DNA from: an uncultured Peptococcaceae bacterium
GTDB taxonomy: Bacteria > Bacillota > Peptococcia > DRI-13 > UBA5745
Length of the DNA stretch: 41,529 nucleotides
Assembly: GCA_937873525.1 (NCBI GenBank)
Contig: CALMWJ010000081.1
Span: forward strand, 1 to 41,529
Direction of reading: 5' to 3'
The notes under the pieces are model-generated. The model searched no databases. It worked only from the letters and a program-made list of their open reading frames with translations, and was not told the DNA's origin. Below are positions 8,860-17,020 of this stretch, in pieces; the stretch's first letter is position 1; each line of letters starts with the position of its first letter. The translations under genes and the position numbers were made by a program.

Positions 8860-11142
8860 TTACGATTCGCTTCCTGCCGCATCCTTGAGAAAGGCGGGCA
8901 GTCCCTGATAATAATATCCGCTGAAGGCCGGATTTCCATCCTTGTTGATGAATTCCAGGCGATAGACTTCCTTCGCCTGGATTTTTTCTCCAAAGGGAAG
9001 GAAATAGGGGTCATAGGTATCATCTTCCAGGATGTGTCCGATCAACGCCGGGTCAGTGAAGCTGGCGATGGGCGGTTTGGCTTTCAGGATCGCATCCCCG
9101 TCCCTGACCGTCCAGCCCTCTTCCGTGGCGGCATAGGCCGCCGCTTCGCCTCGATATTCATAATATTTCTTGTCCAGGTCATAGCCGCTGAAGTTGTAGT
9201 CTTTGTAAAGGCGCACTTCCTGAAAGGCGTCCGCCTCAGGCATCAGCCGGGTTTCGTAGCCGTTGCTTTGGATCCACGCCAGCGTATGGACATAATTTCC
9301 TGGAATCGGAAACTCATCATACCGGTCATATAGGGAAGATTTGTATGGATCGGTATTCTTCTCGTTTTCCTCTGCCCCATAAAAATCAGCGATCCGTTCC
9401 TTCATCCTTTCGTCAAACACACGGCTGTCCATGGTTTGCAGGGCTTCCCAGTCCAGATCCGGCATGGCGTAGCGGTAACGGAGGCTGTAGAAGTTCCCTT
9501 TGGCCGCCTCCATGGATTCGAAAGTTTCCTCTTCGATGTCCTTTCGGACCGCGGCCAGAAGGCCCTCGATGGCCTCCGCGCCGATCACCTCGGTCTCCGC
9601 GCCCTGCCGGCCGCCATTGCCCAGCTTCAGCCACAACAGGTCCTTGGCTGACGCAAAAGGGATGCTTTGCCGGTTGCTTCGGTATTCTTCGGATTCAAAA
9701 AGCGCCTTGGCTTGCTCAGGATAATCGGTAAGGCTGAAGCTGTACTGGCGCCGGAGGACTCGCCCGTCCTTCATGATATAGGTCAGTTCGTTGTTCCGGT
9801 ATTTTTCCATGGCTTCTTTGCTTCGCCGTTCAATCAGCTGTCCATGGATCTGCAGCAGGGCCTCAATGCTGCCCTCCTCCTGAAAACACAGCTTCGGGTC
9901 GATCAGGTTCAATAACTGCGGCTGGATCCGCCCGCCTTGAAATTCCAGCTTTTCCAGGGCTTGCAGGCCTGCATATTTTTCTTCATCTCCATTGACGATG
10001 ACCGCGGCGACCTGGTCTGCCTGAGGCATCCGACGCTGATAGCCGGTCAAATCCATCCGGACCCCGGCGACCATCGCCATCAGGATCAGGGAGGCAGCCA
10101 GCAATCCTCGCCAAGCCTTTATGATGCGGATCGATTTCTGGATCAGCATCTCGGCCAGGCAGTAACCCACGATGGCCCAGAGCAAAAGCATCCACCAGTC
10201 CATGGTTTCGTTGATCAAAGCAGCCGTCATCAAAGCGCCGGACAAGCAGGCGCAGTAAGTTACCCCATATTTGAATATCGGATTCAATGCCGGGAAAACC
10301 ATGATATCTCCGGTTCGCTCCAAGGGGCGGCGGCGATAAACCGCCATTCCGGCCCAGAGAAAGGCCGCCGTAAGCAGTACCATGATCAGAAGATAGATCC
10401 ATGCATAATTTTCATTCCTCAGGTCGAACATCTTGATGATGGGCAGATATTCCAGCCAATCCATGCGGTCGGCATAATTCGGGAAACCATAGATCCCTTC
10501 ATGCAGGATCAGTGCGGTCAGCCCATACAAGGCTGCGGGAAGGCCGTGCAGGATCAGCGTCAGTATGGTCTGAACCAGAGGCATACCGGTGAACATCCCG
10601 GTAAAAACGGCCGAAGCGAACATCACAAGCTCCATAATATAATAGCCCAGCGCCCAGCGGAGGACATCTCCCGCTGAGTAGAGGATCCCGATGCTGCCGA
10701 AATAACGCAGCATCAGGCAGCACAAGCTCGTGATCAGAACCGGCAGCAACAATCCGACGACACCGGCCAGGTTCAGGTTCCAGTAGAGCTGCGACCGGCT
10801 GAAGGGCAGGCTGTGAAACATGGTCACGGCCTTGCCTTCATTTAAGTAGCTGTATAAGAGGGCTGCCCAAAGTAACGCCGAGGCGATCAGCATGAAGGTC
10901 AGCATCGGATTGCTGTAGCAAAGCTGGTCAAACCAATTCAATCCGCCCCAGCTTTGCAGCTGCGCCTTGTTTTCCAAGATCCGCTGCGCCTGGCCCGGCC
11001 CGCTGCTTAGAATAATGAAGGGCAGAAACAGGAGCATGCCTAATAAATTCAGCAAAGGCAGCCAAATAAATCGTTTGAAGTTGACCCCGAGGAGGGCCTG
11101 CGATAGCTTGACCGGTTTACAGAATGATGTTGGCGATGTCAT
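8860..11142 (-). CDS. ABC transporter permease with large extracytoplasmic domain
   Basis: N-terminal half multi-TM, C-terminal half hydrophilic; overlaps the ABC ATPase; likely start MTSPTSF at 11142. Confidence 0.78.
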   Translation of the reverse strand: MTSPTSFCKPVKLSQALLGVNFKRFIWLPLLNLLGMLLFLPFIILSSGPGQAQRILENKAQLQSWGGLNWFDQLCYSNPMLTFMLIASALLWAALLYSYLNEGKAVTMFHSLPFSRSQLYWNLNLAGVVGLLLPVLITSLCCLMLRYFGSIGILYSAGDVLRWALGYYIMELVMFASAVFTGMFTGMPLVQTILTLILHGLPAALYGLTALILHEGIYGFPNYADRMDWLEYLPIIKMFDLRNENYAWIYLLIMVLLTAAFLWAGMAVYRRRPLERTGDIMVFPALNPIFKYGVTYCACLSGALMTAALINETMDWWMLLLWAIVGYCLAEMLIQKSIRIIKAWRGLLAASLILMAMVAGVRMDLTGYQRRMPQADQVAAVIVNGDEEKYAGLQALEKLEFQGGRIQPQLLNLIDPKLCFQEEGSIEALLQIHGQLIERRSKEAMEKYRNNELTYIMKDGRVLRRQYSFSLTDYPEQAKALFESEEYRSNRQSIPFASAKDLLWLKLGNGGRQGAETEVIGAEAIEGLLAAVRKDIEEETFESMEAAKGNFYSLRYRYAMPDLDWEALQTMDSRVFDERMKERIADFYGAEENEKNTDPYKSSLYDRYDEFPIPGNYVHTLAWIQSNGYETRLMPEADAFQEVRLYKDYNFSGYDLDKKYYEYRGEAAAYAATEEGWTVRDGDAILKAKPPIASFTDPALIGHILEDDTYDPYFLPFGEKIQAKEVYRLEFINKDGNPAFSGYYYQGLPAFLKDAAGSES

Positions 11143-12028
11143 ATCCGATCCCTCCCAGCTCATAAATGAAAACTTCCTCAAGGGTCAGGGGCAGCCAGTC
11201 CAGCAGCATGGGCTCCATTTGCCGGATCGTCTCCATAACGGCGGCTTGCTCCCCTTTCACGATGAGGCGGCAGACGCTGCCGAAGGTTTCATGGTGCAAA
11301 ACCGAAAAACGGTCCCGGAGAGCCTCCAGGGCTTCCGCCTCCTTATCCTTGGGGAAAGCGGCCTGGATCTTGTACACATTGGATTTTGCTTCATCCAGGT
11401 TTTTCTGCAGCAGCATTTTTCCCTGATGGAGGATCCCCACGTGGTCGCAGACATCCTCCAGCTCCCGCAAATTGTGGGATGAAACCAGGACGGTCATTTG
11501 CCGTTCCGCAACATCTTGAAGCATAAGGCTCCAGACGCGGCGGCGCATCACAGGATCCAGCCCGTCCACCGGCTCGTCCAGGATCATCACTTCCGGCATG
11601 GTGCACAACCCAAGCCAAAAAGCCGCCTGTTTCTGCATCCCTTTGGATAAACGGATCAACCGCCTGGATTCTTCCATTGGAAAGGCCTCTTTCAGCCGTT
11701 CAAACCGTTCCTGATTCCAATGCGGATAAATCCCGGCGTAGAGCTGGGCAAGGTCCTTAATGGTGGCCATGGAAAAATAATATAAATCGTCACTGACATA
11801 AATCAGCCGCTCTTTTAATGCGTCATTTTCCCAAACATCCTGTCCATCTATGGTGATTTTTCCCTCATCCGGCCGGAATATCCCGTTCAGCAATTTGATC
11901 AGGGTGGTCTTGCCGGCGCCGTTGGGCCCGATCAGTCCGTAAACCGATCCTTTTTCCACATGTAAGCTGAGCTGATCAAGGGCTTTGAAGGTTCCAAAGC
12001 GCTTTGACAAATCGACCGCTTGGATCAT
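11117..12028 (-). CDS. ABC transporter ATP-binding protein (YtrB-like)
   Basis: Walker A GPNGAGKTT, LSKGMQKQAAFWLGL signature, MILDEPVDGLDP. Confidence 0.92.
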   Translation of the reverse strand: MIQAVDLSKRFGTFKALDQLSLHVEKGSVYGLIGPNGAGKTTLIKLLNGIFRPDEGKITIDGQDVWENDALKERLIYVSDDLYYFSMATIKDLAQLYAGIYPHWNQERFERLKEAFPMEESRRLIRLSKGMQKQAAFWLGLCTMPEVMILDEPVDGLDPVMRRRVWSLMLQDVAERQMTVLVSSHNLRELEDVCDHVGILHQGKMLLQKNLDEAKSNVYKIQAAFPKDKEAEALEALRDRFSVLHHETFGSVCRLIVKGEQAAVMETIRQMEPMLLDWLPLTLEEVFIYELGGIGYDIANIIL

Positions 12029-12408
12029 TGAGGCTCCCCTCCTTCAGTGTGATAGGCTTCCTTGACCCATTGCAGCGCCTCCTCCGGGGAAATACCCAGA
12101 TGAAGCATGGCTGTCAAGGTTTCCTTAAGCTGTTTTTTAAGCTGCGTCTGCTGCTCCGTTTTCAGCTGCTGGCTCAGCGCCGCGGCAAAGTTACCCTTGC
12201 CTCGGACGGAGTAAATATATCCTTCCGCCTCCAGATCCCGATAGGCCTTCTGGATCGTATTGGGGTTCAACGTCAGGTTGGACGCCATTTCCCGGACCGA
12301 AGGCAGCTGCTGATTGGCCGGCAGCACCCCTCGGAGGATCATCGTCTTGATCTGGTCTTTGATTTGTTCAAATAATGGCCGGGGATCTCCATAATCGAGC
12401 TGAAACAC
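12025..12408 (-). CDS. GntR-family transcriptional regulator (YtrA subfamily)
   Basis: DPRPLFEQIKDQIKTMILRG...LPSVREMASNLTLNPNTIQKAYRDLEAEGYI; GTG start at 12408 with AAAGGAGG upstream. Confidence 0.9.
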   Translation of the reverse strand: MFQLDYGDPRPLFEQIKDQIKTMILRGVLPANQQLPSVREMASNLTLNPNTIQKAYRDLEAEGYIYSVRGKGNFAAALSQQLKTEQQTQLKKQLKETLTAMLHLGISPEEALQWVKEAYHTEGGEPQ

Positions 12409-12450
12409 AGTCAACCCTCCTTTCATCCCGGCTAGAGGCTTTACCCTCGC

Positions 12451-12475
12451 ACTGTAGTATTCGCAATAGTACAGT
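12451..12475. promoter_or_regulatory. Candidate GntR operator
   Basis: ACTGTAGTATT-CGC-AATAGTACAGT, 11-nt arms with one mismatch, just downstream of the promoter. Confidence 0.55.
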
Positions 12476-12488
12476 TAATACGGTTTAT

Positions 12489-12517
12489 AATATAGTCTTT
12501 ATTTTATATTTTGTCAA
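12489..12517 (-). promoter_or_regulatory. SigA-like promoter of GntR/ABC operon
   Basis: TTGACA-17 nt-TATATT on minus strand. Confidence 0.75.
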
Positions 12518-12527
12518 GCATCTTTTT

Positions 12528-12601
12528 GGGGACGGTGACTTTTTGCGCGGCTCCGCAAAAAGTCACCGTCCCCACTGTGCGAACCCTCGCACAGTGGGGA
12601 C
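12528..12601. repeat. Double overlapping palindrome, REP/MITE-like
   Basis: GGGGACGGTGACTTTTTGCG-cggctc-CGCAAAAAGTCACCGTCCCC (20-bp perfect stem) overlapping GTCCCCACTGTGCGA-accc-TCGCACAGTGGGGAC (15-bp perfect stem). Confidence 0.8.
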
Positions 12602-12646
12602 CGAAAAGCATTGCCTCAACTGGGTTTGCTCAATCGAAGCCACAAA

Positions 12647-12674
12647 AAAACTGCCGGCAAAAGCCGACAGTTTT
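12647..12674 (-). terminator. Rho-independent terminator of DUF2207 gene
   Basis: Minus: AACTGTCGGCTTTTGCCGGCAGTTTTTTTG. Confidence 0.75.
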
Positions 12675-12721
12675 CAGGATGCATTCTCGATTATGGCTTT
12701 TTGATTGCAGTCTCATCGCGG

Positions 12722-14431
12722 TCAGCGGGATCCGCCGCCGCCCCCGCCAAAGGAACCGCCGCCGCCGCCAATGCTGGTGCCGCCGCCTGCCCCCCGGCTT
12801 GCCGCGCTCTGGCCGCTGTGGTATCCGCTGGCAAAGCTGTTGGTGAAAAGGGTCATGGCATAAATGTCCCCATAGGTATATTGGCTTTGCTGGACGTATT
12901 CCGGATACAGTTTCTCAAACTGCTGTGCCACTTCTTTGGCGATGCCGTACAAGCTCGCCCAGATCAGCAGTTCATCCCAAAGCCGCACCTCGATGGCGCT
13001 GCGTTCTCCAACCAGGGAGAAATCCTTGAGGTAGTTTTCGAACTGTACCAAATGATTGCTTAATTCATCCCCCTGCTCCGTACTGCTGAGGATCACGCTG
13101 GTGAAAACCTTGAAGACGGTAACCTCTTTCTGGGTCAAATAACCTTTCCGGATCATCACGAGTTCGGAATCGTTGACCAGATCCGTGCTGAGTTCGTCAA
13201 TCCTCTTGTAGTGTTTTCTCGCCCATTTCGTGAATTCCTTTTCTTCCAGCCGGTTGTCATCCCCTGCGGCCGACTGCATCATGTTCCAAAGACGGCTTTC
13301 GAAGTCCAGGCCCTCCATCTGTCCGCGGTTCAGCTGCAGGGTAGACTCGTTCTTCTTGAGAATAAAACCCTTTTCCTCCGTCAGATGGTCAATATGCCCT
13401 TCCTTCAGCCATTTCAGGAGGTGGGCATGAAAATAATTTTCGATTTTCCCCCGGTCGATGTCATTCAGTAAGCGTGCAACATCCGTCATAGGGCCTTCGG
13501 CGTAAGGGATTTCCCGGAAATATTGATCTTTGTTTAGCTTTCTCCGGTCTTTTGCTTTCATCACCGGCTTGGCGAGCCGGACTGCCTTTTGACGGAAGGC
13601 CATAACGATCCCTGTTATAAGGATGGTTAAGAACACCATAAAGCTGATGAAGGCGGTGAAGACTCTGTCCGTCAGGGACGCCGGTTTTTCTTCCTGGCTG
13701 TAGGAGCTGCCTTCTTTGGCCAGGCTTTCTTGTTCCGCAAGGGTTTTATCCAGAGTCAGCACCGGTTGAAACGGAGAATCCATGAATTGTATCAGGACCG
13801 TGACATAATTCCTGTCCGAAAGCGGTTCTGCCGAGGCGCCGGCCACAATGCCGTTTTCAAAATGGATCTCCCCATTGAACCCAAATCCCCAGATTTTGGT
13901 GTTGTCCGCCGTCATGGGCGCAGGTCCTTCGACAGACAGCGTCATCGCGGAGGGATTGATATTACCCTCTCCGCTGAAAAACTGCCAGTTCATGGCCTGT
14001 CCATCTTTAAGTTGACGAACCACCCCGCTGATCGTGTAGGTCACGGTATATTCGTGGTCGCCGTACGCCCCGATGCCCCAGCATAATTCATAGCCCTTGT
14101 CGGTGGTGACGATGCCGTATTTGCCGGCTTTCTCGGCTCGGCTAGCATGGATATCCCAGTTCGGTTCGAAGGTCAACGGCTGTCCGAAATCACTGACCTT
14201 GAAATCGGAAATATCCGAACCGCCCAGATTATCCATCACGATGTAGATTTCCGTATCCTTGGTCAGATTCATCTTCCGGTTTTCCGTCACGATCCCTGAC
14301 CCGTCGGTTTGCAGTTTCACATGGAAATCCAGGGATTGCATGGAATTGGCATAGACAGGGCCCTGGGATATGCCGGCCAGGGCCATCAGGATCCCAGCCG
14401 AGACCAGCCACTTAAGCCATTTCTTCATCAT
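12722..14431 (-). CDS. DUF2207-domain membrane protein with Gly-rich C-terminus
   Basis: Signal peptide MMKKWLKWLVSAGILMALAG; N-terminal extracytoplasmic domain, TM; C-terminus GGGTSIGGGGGSFGGGGGGSR. Confidence 0.85.
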   Translation of the reverse strand: MMKKWLKWLVSAGILMALAGISQGPVYANSMQSLDFHVKLQTDGSGIVTENRKMNLTKDTEIYIVMDNLGGSDISDFKVSDFGQPLTFEPNWDIHASRAEKAGKYGIVTTDKGYELCWGIGAYGDHEYTVTYTISGVVRQLKDGQAMNWQFFSGEGNINPSAMTLSVEGPAPMTADNTKIWGFGFNGEIHFENGIVAGASAEPLSDRNYVTVLIQFMDSPFQPVLTLDKTLAEQESLAKEGSSYSQEEKPASLTDRVFTAFISFMVFLTILITGIVMAFRQKAVRLAKPVMKAKDRRKLNKDQYFREIPYAEGPMTDVARLLNDIDRGKIENYFHAHLLKWLKEGHIDHLTEEKGFILKKNESTLQLNRGQMEGLDFESRLWNMMQSAAGDDNRLEEKEFTKWARKHYKRIDELSTDLVNDSELVMIRKGYLTQKEVTVFKVFTSVILSSTEQGDELSNHLVQFENYLKDFSLVGERSAIEVRLWDELLIWASLYGIAKEVAQQFEKLYPEYVQQSQYTYGDIYAMTLFTNSFASGYHSGQSAASRGAGGGTSIGGGGGSFGGGGGGSR

Positions 14432-14432
14432 C

Positions 14433-14981
14433 TCAGCTCCAGCTGGGCATTTCTGCCTTGTCGGTCGTGCTCTCGAAGTATTTTTCAATCTGGAAGTGGA
14501 ATAACCCGGCGATGATGTTGCTGGGTACCGATTGGATGACACGGTTGTATTTGGTCACCGTATCATTGTAAATCATTCTGGATTGGCGCACCTGCTGTTC
14601 GTATTTATCCACATTTTTCAAGGTATCCTGGTATACCTGGCTCGCCTTGAGATCGGGATAATTCTCAGCCACGGCGAACAGCTGGGTCATCGCTTGTCCA
14701 AAGAGCGTGTTGTCCTTCTCCACATCCGCTACACCGGATTGCCGCCCGAGACTGGTTCTTTGGGCCGTGATTTTTTCCAGGATGCCCGCCTCGTAGGCGG
14801 CATACTGCTTGGTGCCCTCGATCATGTTTTTGATCGCGTCCCAGCGGGACTCGATTTGCGCCGCGATCTGCCCCATGGCGTTCCGGACGAATTCCCGCTG
14901 GCGGATCAGGGTGTTGTAGGTTGAAATCACCCATAAGACGATGGCTGCCGCAATCACTAAGATAATCATGAAAGGCTGCAT
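14433..14981 (-). CDS. lemA: LemA family protein
   Basis: N-terminal TM, YNTLIRQREFVRNAMGQIAAQIESRWDAIKNM; NVDKYEQQVRQSRMIYNDTVTKYN; PSNIIAGLFHF. Confidence 0.93.
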   Translation of the reverse strand: MQPFMIILVIAAAIVLWVISTYNTLIRQREFVRNAMGQIAAQIESRWDAIKNMIEGTKQYAAYEAGILEKITAQRTSLGRQSGVADVEKDNTLFGQAMTQLFAVAENYPDLKASQVYQDTLKNVDKYEQQVRQSRMIYNDTVTKYNRVIQSVPSNIIAGLFHFQIEKYFESTTDKAEMPSWS

Positions 14982-15106
14982 TGAACCACACCTCTTTCTG
15001 TTTTTTATTGTTGCTTTCATATTACCACAAATTGTTATTTTATGATGTACAAAAAACTGCATCGATTCCGGATTGCCCTTCTGCGTTCGGGGTAAATTTT
15101 TAAAAA

Positions 15107-15128
15107 ATAAAAAAAGGCCCGAAAGCCT
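15107..15128 (-). terminator. Terminator after tRNA-Val
   Basis: Minus: AAGGCTTTCGGGCCTTTTTTTATT. Confidence 0.65.
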
Positions 15129-15140
15129 TCCTATTTGCAA

Positions 15141-15216
<76 letters not shown>

Positions 15217-15255
15217 GAGGTGTTCGATTGAACCGTACCTCGCTGATATGGACCA

Positions 15256-15380
15256 TGGAACACAAATCTCCGCTTCGCTTCGATTTGCGAATTTGTTTTC
15301 TAAGTTCGTTCCGAGCTTGGGCGAACAGTGGAACACAAATCTGCACTTCGTTCCGATTTGCGAATTTGTTTTCTAAGCTC
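15256..15380. repeat. Tandem imperfect direct repeat (2 x 52 bp, period 73) between two tRNA genes
   Basis: TGGAACACAAATCT(C/G)C(G/A)CTTCG..CGATTTGCGAATTTGTTTTCTAAG(T/C)TC at 15256-15307 and 15329-15380; 47/52 identical. Confidence 0.85.
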
Positions 15381-15403
15381 ATACTTCGCTAAGAAAACAA
15401 ATT

Positions 15404-15479
15404 TGGTGAGCCATCCGCGACTCGAACGCGGGACACCCTGATTAAAAGTCAGGTGCTCTACCGACTGAGCTAATGGCTC
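15404..15479 (-). tRNA. tRNA-Lys (anticodon TTT)
   Basis: GAGCCATTAGCTCAGTCGGTAGAGCACCTGACTTTTAATCAGGGTGTCCCGCGTTCGAGTCGCGGATGGCTCACCA. Confidence 0.96.
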
Positions 15480-15607
15480 ACACGACTGGCCTTATCGGCC
15501 TGACAGGAACTGATTATATCAGTTTGGCTCCCGTTTTGTCAATGCTTTTCGTGTATTTTTTCGAATTGGTCTATAAATCCATTGGATGCGCTTCGCACTT
15601 TATCGCT

Positions 15608-17020
15608 CTATTCGCAATACGCCAGAATATCCCGTGCCGCCAGTATGCCGCTGACCGAGGCTTGCATCAGGCCCCGGGTGATCCCGGCGCCATCGCCCAC
15701 CGCATAGAAGCCTCGGATCGCCGTTTCCATATTGTTCTTAACTTCGATCTTGGAGGAATAGAACTTGGCTTCGACGCCGTAGAGCAATGTGGCTTTGCTG
15801 TACAAACCCGGGGCGATCTTATCCAAGGCCCGCAGGGTCTCCATGATGGAGGTCAGAAAACGCTGGGGCAGCACGAAGCTCAAATCCCCGGGAACGGCAC
15901 TCTTCAGGGTGGGGATGGTGGTGGATTTGGCCAAACGCCCCTTATCGCTGCGTCGTCCTTTGATCAGATCCTCCAGACGCTGCACCATGATCCCTCCGCC
16001 GGTCAGCATGTTGGCGCATTGGGCTATATATTTGCCATACTCAATGGGCTGGTCAAAGGGTTCCGTGAAATTGCTGGAAACCAGCAAAGCAAAATTCGTG
16101 TTGCCGGTCTTCAGACTCCGGTCCAAGAAACTGTGCCCGTTGACCAAGGCCACACCGCCATCATAGTTCTCCTCGGAAACGATGCCGCCCGGATTCATGC
16201 AAAAGGTTCTGACCTTGTTTTCGAAGGTGTCGGAGAAATAGATCAGCTTCGCTTCATAAAGCTCCTTTGTGAGATGGTCCATAACGGAATTGGGGGTTTC
16301 CACACGAACGCCGATGTCCACCGCATTGTTGATCGTCTTCAGGTTCAGTTTGTGGGCCTGCCGGGTCAGCCATTCAGCCCCGCCTCGCCCCGGCGCCGCA
16401 ATCACCTTGGGCGCATGAACGGTTTCCCGGGAGCCGTCCGGATTCTGAAGCACCGCGCCCAGAACCTGATCGTCCTCCACCAGGATATCCGCCACCGGCG
16501 TCAGCGGCCGGAACTCAATTTTTTTCTGACCGACCAGATCCACATAAATGTTCTTTAAAACTTCATAGCCGGTCTCCGTCCCCATGTGCCGGACCGGGCA
16601 GGGAACCAGAAGGATGCTGTGCCGGGACGCCTCATAAGCGATATCGTCCACGCTTTTGCTGTTGAGGCCGTGCACCTGATCCGGCGCCCCGTAATGGCAG
16701 TAAATCCGGTCGGCATAATCGATCATCGATTGGGTTTCTTCATGCCCAATGTACTCGGACAGCTGGCCGCCCACATCCGGCGAGAGGGACAGCTTGCCGT
16801 CGCTGAATGCCCCTGCTCCCGCCCAGCCGCACATGATGTTGCAGGGCTGGCAATGGGCGCAATGTCCCGTTTTGGGAATGGGACATTGGCGATGCTGGAT
16901 TTCCCGCCCCTTATCCACAAGCAAAACCCGGATATCCTTGTTTTCTTTGACCAGTTCGCCGGCTGCGAAGATACCGGCCGGCCCTGCGCCGATGATCAGC
17001 ACATCATAGGACTTGATCAT
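15608..17020 (-). CDS. FAD-dependent dehydrogenase/oxidoreductase (COG2509-type)
   Basis: Rossmann DVLIIGAGPAGIFAAGEL; CNIMCGWAGAGAFSDGKLSLS; YAVGDGAGITRGLMQASVSG. Confidence 0.88.
   Translation of the reverse strand: MIKSYDVLIIGAGPAGIFAAGELVKENKDIRVLLVDKGREIQHRQCPIPKTGHCAHCQPCNIMCGWAGAGAFSDGKLSLSPDVGGQLSEYIGHEETQSMIDYADRIYCHYGAPDQVHGLNSKSVDDIAYEASRHSILLVPCPVRHMGTETGYEVLKNIYVDLVGQKKIEFRPLTPVADILVEDDQVLGAVLQNPDGSRETVHAPKVIAAPGRGGAEWLTRQAHKLNLKTINNAVDIGVRVETPNSVMDHLTKELYEAKLIYFSDTFENKVRTFCMNPGGIVSEENYDGGVALVNGHSFLDRSLKTGNTNFALLVSSNFTEPFDQPIEYGKYIAQCANMLTGGGIMVQRLEDLIKGRRSDKGRLAKSTTIPTLKSAVPGDLSFVLPQRFLTSIMETLRALDKIAPGLYSKATLLYGVEAKFYSSKIEVKNNMETAIRGFYAVGDGAGITRGLMQASVSGILAARDILAYCE

Noticed and set aside
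12521-12605. Treating the 12.5-kb palindromes as a simple terminator pair
   Set aside because: No U-tract after either stem on the relevant strand, and a proper terminator for the DUF2207 gene already exists at 12647-12674
13505-13525. ATTTCCCGGAAATA in the DUF2207 gene as a second Noc site
   Set aside because: One base short in the centre (CCCGG rather than CCCGGG), so symmetry and spacing are broken; inside coding sequence
15473-16558. 361-aa plus-strand ORF opposite the COG2509 flavoprotein, starting inside tRNA-Lys
   Set aside because: Overlaps a tRNA and a clear Rossmann-fold gene on the minus strand; antisense artefact
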